A stretch of 64,000 nucleotides of DNA from Actinomycetota bacterium (lineage in GTDB: Bacteria > Actinomycetota > Thermoleophilia > Miltoncostaeales > Miltoncostaeaceae): NCBI GenBank assembly GCA_963169235.1, contig CAUJCX010000015.1:32277-96276 (forward strand), given 5' to 3'. Positions within the stretch are counted from its first letter, which is position 1. Each line of letters begins with the position of its first letter. The notes below the pieces were generated by a model. The model saw only the letters and a program-made list of their open reading frames with translations. It did no database searches and was not told the origin of the DNA. Below, piece by piece: positions 25,215-33,222 of this stretch. A program made the position numbers and the translations under genes.

Positions 25215-26297
25215 TTACGCCACGTCGCGCAGCTTCTGCGCCTCGGCCAGGGAGGCCAGCTTCTGCAGCGACTGGTTCTCGATCTGGCGGATGCGCTCGC
25301 GGGTGACGTTGAACGCGCGGCCCACCTCGTCGAGCGTGCGCGGGTGCTCGCCGCCGAGGCCGTACCGCAGCTCCAGCACGCGACGCTCGCGGTAGCTCAG
25401 CGTCGCCAGCACCATCTGCAGGCCCTCCACGCGCATCGCGGAGGCAGCCGACGTCTCGGGGTCGGGGGCGCGGTCGTCCGCGAGGAACTGACCGAACTCC
25501 GACTCCTCGTCGTCGCCCACGGGCTTCTCGAGCGACACCGGCGTCTGCGCGCTGCGCTTGATCGACTCGATCTCGGGCTCGGGGAGCTTGATGGCGTCGG
25601 CGATCTCGGCGATCGTGGGCTCGCGGCCCAGCTCGCTGATGAGCTTGCGCTCAGCGCGGTTGATCTTGTTGAGCTTCTCCACCACGTGCACGGGCATGCG
25701 GATGGTGCGGCCCTTGTCGGCGATGGCGCGGGCCACGGCCTGACGGATCCACCACGTCGCGTACGTCGAGAACTTGAAGCCCTTGCGGTAGTCGAACTTC
25801 TCGGCCGCACGCACCAGGCCCAGCGTGCCCTCCTGGATCAGGTCGAGGAACGCAAGCCCCTGGTTGCGGTAGTTCTTGGCGATCGACACCACCAGGCGGA
25901 GGTTGGCCTCCACCATGTGACGCTTGGCCTCCTGGTCACCCAGCTCGATGCGCTTGGCCAGCTCGACCTCCTGCTTGGCCGTCAGGAGCGGCACGCGCCC
26001 GACGTCCTTCAGGAACAGCTGCAGCGAGTCGGTGCTCGTCTCGGCCTTCAGGTTGATACGGCGAGGGCGCTCGGCCTCATCGGCCAGCTGCGCCATCTTC
26101 TCGCGCGCCTCGGCGTCCTCGAGCAAATCGATGCCCTGCTCGTCGAGGTGGCTGTAGAAGGCCTCGACGAACCCCGGCTCCATGTCCGCGCTCTCGACGG
26201 CCTGCGCCACCTCTTCGATGGAGAGGAAGCCCTGCTCCTGGCCACGAGCCACGAGGGCACGCATCTCTTCGTTCGCCACCACGTCCTTCACGGTCAC
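25215..26297 (-). CDS. sigA: Primary (group 1/2) sigma-70 factor RpoD/SigA
   Basis: 360 residues. All conserved regions are present: region 1.2 (DSLQLFLKDVGRVPLLTAKQEVELAKRIE), region 2 with the RpoD signature (NQGLAFLDLIQEGTLGLVRA, FKFSTYATWWIRQAVARAI), region 3, and region 4.2 HTH (TLDEVGRAFNVTRERIRQIENQSLQKL). It directs RNA polymerase to housekeeping promoters. Region 1.1 is short and acidic. The GTG at 26297 was chosen: a near-perfect GGAGGTGA lies 7 bases upstream, while the upstream ATG at 26321 precedes it and a second GTG at 26291 is further away. The primary role is inferred; a close paralogue elsewhere cannot be excluded. Confidence 0.93.
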   Translation of the reverse strand: MTVKDVVANEEMRALVARGQEQGFLSIEEVAQAVESADMEPGFVEAFYSHLDEQGIDLLEDAEAREKMAQLADEAERPRRINLKAETSTDSLQLFLKDVGRVPLLTAKQEVELAKRIELGDQEAKRHMVEANLRLVVSIAKNYRNQGLAFLDLIQEGTLGLVRAAEKFDYRKGFKFSTYATWWIRQAVARAIADKGRTIRMPVHVVEKLNKINRAERKLISELGREPTIAEIADAIKLPEPEIESIKRSAQTPVSLEKPVGDDEESEFGQFLADDRAPDPETSAASAMRVEGLQMVLATLSYRERRVLELRYGLGGEHPRTLDEVGRAFNVTRERIRQIENQSLQKLASLAEAQKLRDVA

Positions 26298-26456
26298 TAC
26301 ATCACCTCCGGTACACCACACATCGTGCGCACGACGACCCCTGCCGGTCCGCCGGCGTTACCTTCACCGCGGGGGTTGACCCAGCACCTTCGATGCCGGC
26401 TCCCAGCGGTTGCGGGACCCCCTTATCGGCAGACGCGGCGAAACCTTTAGCCCTGA

Positions 26457-26474
26457 CGGAGAATTTTTTCTCCG
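26457..26474. repeat. AT-centred inverted repeat upstream of sigA
   Basis: CGGAGAA, four T, TTCTCCG: 7-bp perfect arms with an AT-rich centre, 160 bases upstream of the sigA start and 130 bases beyond the end of the next minus-strand gene. It stands out against the GC-rich surroundings. It could be an operator or a weak terminator (T run on the plus strand). Confidence 0.4.
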
Positions 26475-26603
26475 GGCACCGATTCGACCGTCTGCGTGCG
26501 CACGTCTCCATCCAATGATCGGATGCTCTCATCCGGCGCTTAACGGCCAGTGAAGTGCGCGTTGCGGTTTTGCTCGGCCCCGCGGAGAGGCCGTCGGCGG
26601 CCT

Positions 26604-27323
26604 CTATCCGCGGGCCTGAGTCAGTCGCTCCAGCAGCATGCGCGCGGCCATCCCCAGGCGCGACCGGGGGTTGATCTCCACCGTGCGCTGCCACGCCTTC
26701 ACCACGGCGTTGGGGTCGCGCGCGTACACCGACAGCATGCCCTGGTTGAACAGCACCAGCTGATCACGGGGCCGCTCGCGCGCCATCTTCGCCATCGCCG
26801 CCACCGCCCGCTTCTCCCCGGCCTTGCCCGACAGGAAGTCGAGGAACGTCATGCCCATCGTGGCGGCCGTGTCCCCGGGGGCCCGCTTGAGCGCCTCACG
26901 GAACGCCTGCTCGGCCGACGTGGTGTCACCCAGCGACATCTGGGCGCGTCCCAGCTCGACGTAGCGCCGCGCCGGCGCTCCCGGCGCGGCGGTCAGCTCG
27001 CGCAGGCGCACCACCTGCTGGGCCGCGTCCAGGTCGGCGATGCCGTCGGGCGGCGGCTGGTCGAGCGAGAGCGACAGCGGGGGAAGCTCGGCGGCGGGCG
27101 CGGGCGACTGCTGCGGACCGGGTGTCGTGGCGCCGGGGCCGACCTGCAGTGGGGCCCGCTGCACGGCCACCTCGGTGGGCTCCTTGTCGAGCGCCATCGC
27201 CATGCCCAGAAGGCCACCGCCGACGACGGCCGCGGCGCCCGCGGCCAGCAGCACGCGCTTCAGCGGGGGCGTCGTGCGCCGCGAGGGGGTGTCGGGTGCG
27301 TCGGGGGCGTCGGGTTGCGGCAT
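26604..27323 (-). CDS. Membrane-anchored TPR-like protein
   Basis: 239 residues. A cytoplasmic N-terminal tail (MPQPDAPDAPDTPSRR) precedes one transmembrane helix (~22-44), a Pro/Ala-rich linker, then tetratricopeptide-like repeats: ARRYVELGRAQMSLGDTTSAEQAFREALKRAPGDTAATMGM and RDQLVLFNQGMLSVYARDPNAVVKAWQRTVEINPRSRLGMAARML. TPR modules mediate protein-protein contacts. No catalytic domain. The divergent neighbour is a PilT-like ATPase, so an envelope machine is possible, but this is only context. Confidence 0.75.
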   Translation of the reverse strand: MPQPDAPDAPDTPSRRTTPPLKRVLLAAGAAAVVGGGLLGMAMALDKEPTEVAVQRAPLQVGPGATTPGPQQSPAPAAELPPLSLSLDQPPPDGIADLDAAQQVVRLRELTAAPGAPARRYVELGRAQMSLGDTTSAEQAFREALKRAPGDTAATMGMTFLDFLSGKAGEKRAVAAMAKMARERPRDQLVLFNQGMLSVYARDPNAVVKAWQRTVEINPRSRLGMAARMLLERLTQARG

Positions 27324-27404
27324 CGCGTGAATGGTGGCGGTTGGAGGGGGTGATGGGCAAGGCGGGCCGGTGCCACGGGGGTCGACGGTCACCCTGCCGG
27401 GGTA

Positions 27405-28562
27405 ATGGCCGAGGCGAGCCGTGCCGATCCAACCAGCGTGTCCACATCCTCTCCCACCAACCGCCTGGACGCCCTGTTCGCGTACGGCGTTCACCGCGGC
27501 GCCAGCGACGTGCACCTCAAGGTGCCGTCCCGCCCCGCCATCCGCATCGACGGGTCGCTCGAGCCCATCGCCGACCACCCCCCCTTGCGTCCCGCCGACG
27601 TGAACGGCTTCGCCGACGACCTGTTCTCGCGGGTTCCGAGCAAGCGCGCCGAGTTCGAGGAGACGGGCGAGGCCGACCTGTCGTACGCATGCCCCGGCGT
27701 CGGCCGCTTCCGCGTCAACGTGTTCCGGCAGCGCGGCTCCGTGAGCATCGTGGCCCGCGTGGTGCCGTTCACCGTGCCGTCGCTCGACGACCTCGGCCTG
27801 CCGCCGGTGGTGTCGAAGCTGGCGCGTGAGGAGCGCGGCATCATCCTGGTCACCGGCACCACCGGCAGCGGCAAGAGCACCACGCTGGCGGCGATGATCG
27901 ACCAGATGAACCGCACGTCCCACAAGCACGTGGTGACGATCGAGGACCCCATCGAGATCCTGCACACCGACCAGTTGTCGCTCATCAACCAGCGCGAGGT
28001 GGGCCTCGACACCGAGTCGTTCCACAGCGCCCTGCGGCGGGTGCTGCGGCAGGACCCCGACGTCATCATGATCGGTGAGATCCGCGACGAGGTCACCATG
28101 GAGACCGCGCTCAGTGCGGCCGAGACCGGCCACCTGGTGCTGTCGACCATGCACACGCTGGACGCCACCGAGACGGTCAACCGCGCCATCGGCTTCTTCC
28201 CGCTGCACCAGCAGGCGCAGGTGCGCACCATGCTGGCGTCCACGCTGCGCGGCGTCATCTCGCAGCGCCTCGTGCGCCGCAGCGACAGCAACGGCCGCGC
28301 CGCCGCCGTCGAGGCCCTGGTGATGACGGGACGGGCACGCGACTTCATCGTGAACCCCGAGGACACGGGTCGGCTGCGCGAGGTCATCCGCGACGGCGAC
28401 TTCTACGGCATGCAGACGTTCGACCAGTCGCTGTTCGACCACGTCACGGCCGGGCGGGTGTCGCTGGACGACGCCGTGGCCGCCGCGGCCAGCCCGCACG
28501 ACTTCCGGCTGATGCTCGAGAGCGGCGTCGCCCGGCGCACCGTGGGCGATTACGCCGCGTAG
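27405..28562 (+). CDS. pilT: PilT/PilU-like type IV pilus retraction ATPase
   Basis: 385 residues. The N-terminal PAS-like domain starts LDALFAYGVHRGASDVHLKVPSRPAIRIDG, and the C-terminal RecA-like ATPase has Walker A GTTGSGKST (~residue 150), the Asp box (ITIEDPIEILH-like), Walker B (DPDVIMIGEIRD) and the His box (GHLVLSTMHTLDATETVNR). Family members power pilus retraction and twitching. No pilB, pilC, pilM or pilin gene is in the window, so it is an orphan here. The ATG at 27405 has GGGGTA just upstream. The call as PilT rather than PilB rests on length and on the missing long N-terminal domain. Confidence 0.92.
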   Translation: MAEASRADPTSVSTSSPTNRLDALFAYGVHRGASDVHLKVPSRPAIRIDGSLEPIADHPPLRPADVNGFADDLFSRVPSKRAEFEETGEADLSYACPGVGRFRVNVFRQRGSVSIVARVVPFTVPSLDDLGLPPVVSKLAREERGIILVTGTTGSGKSTTLAAMIDQMNRTSHKHVVTIEDPIEILHTDQLSLINQREVGLDTESFHSALRRVLRQDPDVIMIGEIRDEVTMETALSAAETGHLVLSTMHTLDATETVNRAIGFFPLHQQAQVRTMLASTLRGVISQRLVRRSDSNGRAAAVEALVMTGRARDFIVNPEDTGRLREVIRDGDFYGMQTFDQSLFDHVTAGRVSLDDAVAAAASPHDFRLMLESGVARRTVGDYAA

Positions 28563-28646
28563 CCGGCACGCGCCCGGGTGGCCAACGTGAAACAGTGGGC
28601 GGATGGTGCGCGCGTCGGCACGGTTCGTCCTCCGCGGGGAGGGCCT

Positions 28647-29810
28647 GTGAGGGTCGTCCTGGCCTGCGGCTGGCCGCGCCCGCTCGGGGCCGTGATCCAC
28701 ACCGGCCGCCTGGCGCACGCGCTGGGCGAGGCGGGCACCGACATCCACGCGGTGGCCGCGCACCCGGCGCGGGGTCGTCCCGTGGAGGGCGGCATCCTGG
28801 TGCTGCCCGTCGACATCGAGGAAGGGCACGATCCGCTTGACGCCGCGCGCGCGGCGGGAGCGGCGCTGACGGCGGCCAGCCCCCTGTTCACGGGCGTCGA
28901 CGTGGCCCACGCGCAGGACGCCGTCTCCGCCACCACGCTCATCGCGCTGCGCGAGCGCGGCGTCGTGGGAAGCGTCGTCACGACCGTCCACCACATCGCC
29001 ACGCACGCCCGCGGACGGCTGGAGGACATGCAGCGCCACGCCATCCAGGAGTCGGACGCCGTGGTGTGCGCGTCGCAGTGGTGGGCCGACCTGATCCTCG
29101 ACGAGTTCGGCGTCGAGGCCCACGTGGTGGCCCACGGCGTCGAGGGTGACCGCTTCACGGCGCCCCTGCTGGGCCGGCACGCGGCGGGCGAACGGTTCGG
29201 GTGGCACGACCGGCCCGCGGTGCTGTCGCTGGGCGGCGTGCAGCCGCGCAAGGGCAGCCGCGTGCTGCTGGAGGCGTTCGCGCGGTCGCGGGCGCGGCTG
29301 GGCGCCCGGGCGATCCTGGTGGTCGCCGGACCCGCCGAGCACGCCGACTACCGGGCCCGCTGGGCCGACGATGCCGAGCGCCTGGGCCTGCGCGTCACCC
29401 GCGGAGGCACGGCCGAGCCCACCACCGACGTGCTGGAGGTGGGCGGCGTGTCGGCCGACGACATGCCGGGCCTCTACCGCGCGTGTGACGTGCTGGTGTC
29501 CCCGTCCACGCGGGAGGGGTTCGGACTCTCGGCCATCGAGGCGGCGGCGTCCGGCATCCCCAACGTGGTGTCCGACCTGCCGGTGTTCCGCGAGCACTTC
29601 TCCGACGGCGACACCGCGCTGTTCGTGCCGGTGGGCGACACGCGCGAACTGGGCGTCGCGCTGATGCGCGCGCTCAACGACCGCGAGCTGCGCGGGCGCC
29701 TGGTGACCCGCGGCAAGGCGCTGGCGGCGGGCTTCACGTGGCAGCGCTGCGCCGCCGAGCACCGGGCCGTGTACGCGGAGGTGGCGCGCGCGGCGTCGTC
29801 CCGCGCGTGA
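28647..29810 (+). CDS. GT4-like (GT-B fold) glycosyltransferase
   Basis: 387 residues. The N-terminal Rossmann domain contains VDVAHAQDAVSATTLIAL; the C-terminal donor-binding domain contains LSLGGVQPRKGSRVLLEAFARS, GVSADDMPGLYRACDVLVSPSTREGFGLSAIEAAASGIPNVVSDLPVF with the E-x7-E-type motif. The pattern resembles the actinobacterial MSMEG_0565-type glycosyltransferases, but that assignment is from memory and tentative. Acceptor and donor are unknown. The GTG at 28647 has GGGGAGG 5 bases upstream; it follows pilT after 84 bases. Confidence 0.85.
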   Translation: MRVVLACGWPRPLGAVIHTGRLAHALGEAGTDIHAVAAHPARGRPVEGGILVLPVDIEEGHDPLDAARAAGAALTAASPLFTGVDVAHAQDAVSATTLIALRERGVVGSVVTTVHHIATHARGRLEDMQRHAIQESDAVVCASQWWADLILDEFGVEAHVVAHGVEGDRFTAPLLGRHAAGERFGWHDRPAVLSLGGVQPRKGSRVLLEAFARSRARLGARAILVVAGPAEHADYRARWADDAERLGLRVTRGGTAEPTTDVLEVGGVSADDMPGLYRACDVLVSPSTREGFGLSAIEAAASGIPNVVSDLPVFREHFSDGDTALFVPVGDTRELGVALMRALNDRELRGRLVTRGKALAAGFTWQRCAAEHRAVYAEVARAASSRA

Positions 29811-29815
29811 CGTGA

Positions 29816-29821
29816 GATACT
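29816..29821 (+). promoter_or_regulatory. Putative -10 (GATACT), leaderless start of 29829 gene
   Basis: GATACT ends 7 bases before the GTG at 29829; the first base deviates from TANNNT. Confidence 0.3.
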
Positions 29822-29828
29822 GGCCGCC

Positions 29829-30161
29829 GTGCAGTGGATCCACGACAACCTCGTGCTGGTGGCGTTTCTCGTGGCGCTGGTCGCGATCCTCGCGGCCCTG
29901 GCGTACGCGGGCCTGAAGGGCTGGGCGCTGTACCGCGCCGCGAAGGCCGAGATGGGTCGCGTGACGCCGATCACCGACCAGCTGTCGCGCAGCGCCGCCG
30001 CGCTGCAGGCCCGCCAGGCCGAGTTGCCCCGCCGCCAGGCCGAGATCCAGGACACCGTCGCCTCCATCCAGCGGCACGGCCAGGTGCTGGGCGTGCTCGC
30101 GTCGCACGCCACCACGGCGCGGCGCACCCTGATGGGCCCGCTGCGCTACATCGGTCGCTAG
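29829..30161 (+). CDS. Small membrane protein with a coiled-coil tail
   Basis: 110 residues. One N-terminal transmembrane helix (LVLVAFLVALVAILAALAYAGL) is followed by a helical region with heptads (ITDQLSRSAAALQARQAELPRRQAEIQDTVASIQRHGQVLGVL) and a short basic end. It resembles small coiled-coil membrane proteins often found in actinobacteria; no family name is assigned. GTG start at 29829. Confidence 0.65.
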   Translation: MQWIHDNLVLVAFLVALVAILAALAYAGLKGWALYRAAKAEMGRVTPITDQLSRSAAALQARQAELPRRQAEIQDTVASIQRHGQVLGVLASHATTARRTLMGPLRYIGR

Positions 30162-30315
30162 GCGTCGCGCCCCGCGCGGCTCCTGCGAGTGGACGTCCGC
30201 CCGTTGGCCCTTGCGTATCCCGCTGCGTGCGTTGCGTGATACGCCGGGGATGAGGTGGTCTCGAGGCGGGCCCCATCGTTCACGTCCGCCGCTGGCCTCA
30301 CCGCCTGCCGACCCC

Positions 30316-30321
30316 TAACAT
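30316..30321 (+). promoter_or_regulatory. Putative -10 (TAACAT), leaderless start of 30328 gene
   Basis: TAACAT ends 6 bases before the ATG at 30328 and there is no Shine-Dalgarno sequence. Confidence 0.45.
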
Positions 30322-30327
30322 CCCGTC

Positions 30328-30588
30328 ATGGCGGGCGTCTCGAAGAGTTCCGACACGGACATCACCGGGCTGTCGGTGGCCGGGCTGGCCGCCGCGGTGC
30401 AGAGCGTCACCGACCCGCGCGACGAGCGCCGCCTCATCTACGCCAAGGGCGAGAACACCCGCCACGTGCGGCACGCGCAGGTGCTCGACCGCTGGCCGGT
30501 GCTGTCCGAGCCGTGGGCGCGCGGGGTCGAGAACGTGCGGCTGAGTCTCATCGACCGCACGCCCGGCGCGGCGACGTTCGGGCGCTGA
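30328..30588 (+). CDS. Small hypothetical protein
   Basis: 86 residues with no membrane segment or signal peptide. Contains GLSVAGLAAAVQSVTDPRDERRLIYAKGENTRHVRHAQVLDRWPVLSEPWARGVENVRLSLIDRTPGA; no known motif seen. A TAACAT hexamer 6 bases before the ATG and codon bias support expression. A tRNA-Leu gene follows on the same strand. Confidence 0.6.
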   Translation: MAGVSKSSDTDITGLSVAGLAAAVQSVTDPRDERRLIYAKGENTRHVRHAQVLDRWPVLSEPWARGVENVRLSLIDRTPGAATFGR

Positions 30589-30621
30589 CCCCCGCGCCGC
30601 GGCGCTACGCTGCCGCTCGCG

Positions 30622-30706
30622 GCCGGAGTGGCGGAACTGGACAGACGCGGGGGACTTAAACTCCCCTGTCCCTCGGGGCGTGTGGGTTCGAGTCCCACCT
30701 CCGGCA
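30622..30706 (+). tRNA. tRNA-Leu (TAA anticodon)
   Basis: 85 bases. The acceptor stem GCCGGAG pairs with CTCCGGC, discriminator A73. The anticodon arm is GGGGA-CTTAAAC-TCCCC (anticodon TAA), the long variable arm (TGTCCCTCGGGGCG region) is typical of a class II tRNA, and the T arm is GTGGG-TTCGAGT-CCCAC. CCA is not encoded. Confidence 0.95.
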
Positions 30707-30717
30707 TCGCGGCCGCG

Positions 30718-31242
30718 TCAGAGGCCACCCATGCGGGTGCGCTCCCGCTGGATCATGTAGGCCTGCAGCCGCGCCACGACGGCGGCCGGGTCGGCGATGC
30801 CGTCGAACCGGAAGGCCGACTCCTGCACGTTGGTGCCCGCGGTGTCGAAGTCGACCGACCCCACGCCCAGCGCGCGCTCGAGGAACGTCTGGTTGGTGTT
30901 GACGTTCTGCACGCGGTCGATGTCGGTGGACTGCTCGGCCCGCGACAGGATGCCGCGCCGGATGTGGATGCGCTCGGTGGTGACGCGGTACGTCACCGCG
31001 TACCGGCGGATGAGGTCGCGCACGATCACCGCCAGCAGCAGCACCAGGCTGATGAGCCACCACTTCCACACCGCCAGGCCCGTGTTGACGTCCATCGACG
31101 ACAGCAGGCTGGCGGCGATGCCGGGCACCAGGGCGGGCACGCCCCACGTCAGGAAGAAACCGATGCTGGAGCGCGGCGACGGGCGCCCCGAGTACAGCAC
31201 TTGCTCGCCTTGATGAAGCTCCACCGGGCCTCCGTCCACCAT
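30718..31242 (-). CDS. Membrane protein with a bacterial PH (bPH2/YdbS-like) domain
   Basis: 174 residues. Begins with a conserved polar stretch (LHQGEQVLYSGRPSPRSSIGFFL), two membrane helices (~25-45 and ~60-78), then the PH-like domain: YAVTYRVTTERIHIRRGILSRAEQSTDIDRVQNVNTNQTFLERALGVGSVDFDTAG. This order is that of the YdbS/YdbT (DUF304) family. Role unknown; YdbST proteins have been linked to antimicrobial-peptide resistance in Bacillus. It is convergent with the tRNA-Leu gene. Confidence 0.85.
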   Translation of the reverse strand: MVDGGPVELHQGEQVLYSGRPSPRSSIGFFLTWGVPALVPGIAASLLSSMDVNTGLAVWKWWLISLVLLLAVIVRDLIRRYAVTYRVTTERIHIRRGILSRAEQSTDIDRVQNVNTNQTFLERALGVGSVDFDTAGTNVQESAFRFDGIADPAAVVARLQAYMIQRERTRMGGL

Positions 31243-31429
31243 GTCGACGCGCGTTGCGTTGCGCTCGTGATCGTACCTGCGGCACGGGCGCCGCGAGCCG
31301 CCAAGTCACCACAGGGTCACGAAATGCGACCGCGAACATCCCCCGAAGGGGGGGTAAAGGATTCCGGGTGCCTGCCGACAAGTGCTGTGCACGCTCACCC
31401 CGATCCACCCCGCCCGAGGAGTTCACCCG

Positions 31430-31783
31430 ATGTCGCTGCGCCGCCTCGCTCCCTCCGCCGACACGATCACCAGCGAGGCTCCCGCCGCCCGCACGTCGCG
31501 TCGTCGCAGCCGCGCGAAGCCGCGTCCGCCGCGTCCGCAGGCCGTGATCCTGGCCGAGCTGAAGGGCCTGGGCGGCCTGGTGCACGAGCAGGCGCTGATG
31601 GACGCCGGCGCCCAGCCGCAGGTGAGCCTGATCGAGTGGACCAACCGCCTCGCCGCCGAACTCCACACCGACGGCGTCGGCTCGCCGGCCACGTACCGCG
31701 ACCTGCTGATGGGCATCGTCGGCGTCAACCGCCGCGCCCGTGAGGCGCAGGCCATGGACGCGACGGTGGCGCAGGGCGCCTGA
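31430..31783 (+). CDS. Hypothetical protein, basic N-terminus
   Basis: 117 residues. A disordered Arg/Ala/Pro-rich head is followed by a folded-looking part: QAVILAELKGLGGLVHEQALMDAGAQPQVSLIEWTNRLAAELHTDGVGSPATYRDLLMGIVGVNRRAREAQAM. I recognise no family. GAGGAG lies 9 bases before the ATG. Possibly nucleic-acid-binding through the basic head (inference). Confidence 0.6.
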   Translation: MSLRRLAPSADTITSEAPAARTSRRRSRAKPRPPRPQAVILAELKGLGGLVHEQALMDAGAQPQVSLIEWTNRLAAELHTDGVGSPATYRDLLMGIVGVNRRAREAQAMDATVAQGA

Positions 31784-31801
31784 CGCCCTCCCCGCCGCGC
31801 G

Positions 31802-32575
31802 TCAGTTGCGGCGGTCGAACACCATGTCGGTGAGGTCCATCAGGTCGCTGGTGCGGCCGGGGATGCGCTCGAGTTCCGCGCGGGCGCGGGCGTGGGTCTC
31901 ACCGGCCAGGTCGCGGGCGCGTTCCAGCCCGTAGACGCTGACGTACGTGGCCTTGTCGAGGCGGGCGTCCCCGCCGACGGCCTTCCCCAACGACACCTCG
32001 TCGCCCGACACGTCGAGGATGTCGTCGACGATCTGGAACAGCAGGCCCAGGTCGCGGGCGTACGCGCGATACGCGGCCTCGATGTGCGGCTCGGGCCGCG
32101 CCACCGTCAGGGCGACGTGCACCGAGGCGGCGATGAGCTTGCCCGTCTTCAGCGCGTGCACGCGGCGCATGGCGTCGCCGGCCCCGCGCCCCGCGCCCCG
32201 CAGGTCGAGGTACTGGCCGCCCACCATGCCGCCCACGCCCGTCGCCCGGCTGATCTCAGCCAGCACGCCCACCACCACGTCCGGCCCGCCGGGCTGGTGC
32301 TCGCACACCAGCAGCATCGCCTCGGCGAACAGCGCGTCGCCGGCGAGGATGGCGGTGTCCTCGCCGAAGACCACGTGGCACGTGGGCTGACCGCGCCGCA
32401 GCGCGTCGTCGTCCATCGCCGGCAGGTCGTCGTGGATGAGCGAGTACGTGTGGATCAGCTCGATGGCGGCCGCCGCCGGCAGCAGCACGTCGTCGGCGAC
32501 GCCCAGCGCCTGGCCGCACGCGAGCGTCAGGACGGGCCGGAACCGCTTGCCACCGGCCAGCAGCGAGTGACGCAT
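31802..32575 (-). CDS. Polyprenyl (farnesyl/geranylgeranyl) diphosphate synthase
   Basis: 257 residues from the first ATG. The aspartate-rich motifs are present: first LIHDDLPAMDDD (DDxxD), second FQIVDDILDV, with GGKRFRPVLT and KTGKLIAAS between. The short (2-residue) insert before the first Asp pair suggests a short- or medium-chain enzyme; product length unknown. The ATG lies at the conserved GGKR segment, so the usual 30-50 N-terminal residues are missing; the frame stays open upstream for 49 codons with family-like sequence (YPDHLRDRVDAYLSALDF) but contains no ATG, GTG or TTG. The true start may be non-canonical or there is a mutation. It belongs to isoprenoid synthesis with ispD and ispF elsewhere in the window. 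Confidence 0.85.
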   Translation of the reverse strand: MRHSLLAGGKRFRPVLTLACGQALGVADDVLLPAAAAIELIHTYSLIHDDLPAMDDDALRRGQPTCHVVFGEDTAILAGDALFAEAMLLVCEHQPGGPDVVVGVLAEISRATGVGGMVGGQYLDLRGAGRGAGDAMRRVHALKTGKLIAASVHVALTVARPEPHIEAAYRAYARDLGLLFQIVDDILDVSGDEVSLGKAVGGDARLDKATYVSVYGLERARDLAGETHARARAELERIPGRTSDLMDLTDMVFDRRN

Positions 32576-32771
32576 GGCGTCGACCAGGCCCTCGGTGCCG
32601 TCCGACTCGCGACGCTCGGCGACGTCGGCCGGGCGGAAATCGAGGGCCGACAGGTACGCGTCGACCCGGTCGCGAAGGTGGTCGGGGTACGGCGAGGCGA
32701 CACCTGGGTCGGGGCGAGCGGTCGCGGAATGTTAGACGCCTCCGCGGCCGCGCGGCCCCGGCCCCGCGTGC

Positions 32772-33137
32772 TCAGTTGTTGAGCATCTTGCGCAGCTTCT
32801 CGAGCTGCGCGCTCTGCTCACGCAGCGCGTTGAGCTCGTCCTCCTGCGCGCGCGCCAGGTTGGCGAGCTCCTTCACCGAGGCCAGAGCGCGCTCGAGCGC
32901 CGCATCGACGCTGTCGGACGAGCCGCCGCTGCGACGCGTGCGCGGCTGCAGCGTGGCGCCCTTCTTACGTGCCACCCGGTAGTAGTTGGCCGCCACCGTG
33001 CCCTCACGCCGGCCCGTGTCGGCCGAGATCTTCTTGAACGCATCGGTGCGACGCATCCCCTGTCCTTCGACCAGCTTTTCGACCTGCTCGAAGATCTCGT
33101 CACCGATGGTGGTGCGGCCGCCGCGGTCGTCTGTCAC
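32772..33137 (-). CDS. Putative DNA-binding protein with a C-terminal coiled coil
   Basis: 121 residues. N-terminal ~55 residues (GDEIFEQVEKLVEGQGMRRTDAFKKISADTGRREGTVAANYYRVARKKG) read like an HTH module, with a basic linker of about 15 residues, then a coiled coil (SVDAALERALASVKELANLARAQEDELNALREQSAQLEKLRKML). The organisation recalls KfrA-like or small nucleoid proteins. The GTG at 33137 has GGAGG 7 bases upstream. It sits between polyprenyl synthase and rhomboid genes; no known partner. Confidence 0.7.
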   Translation of the reverse strand: MTDDRGGRTTIGDEIFEQVEKLVEGQGMRRTDAFKKISADTGRREGTVAANYYRVARKKGATLQPRTRRSGGSSDSVDAALERALASVKELANLARAQEDELNALREQSAQLEKLRKMLNN

Positions 33138-33222
33138 GTGATGCCTCCGTGGAAGTGGGGGATGTCACTTCGTGTATACCACGCCACCTGTATGTAATGC
33201 GCGCCCTCGCGAGGACATGTCA

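Noticed and set aside
30213..30244. Inverted repeat GCGTATC...GATACGC after the coiled-coil membrane gene
   Set aside because: 7-bp arms with an 18-base loop is weak for a terminator; could be chance.
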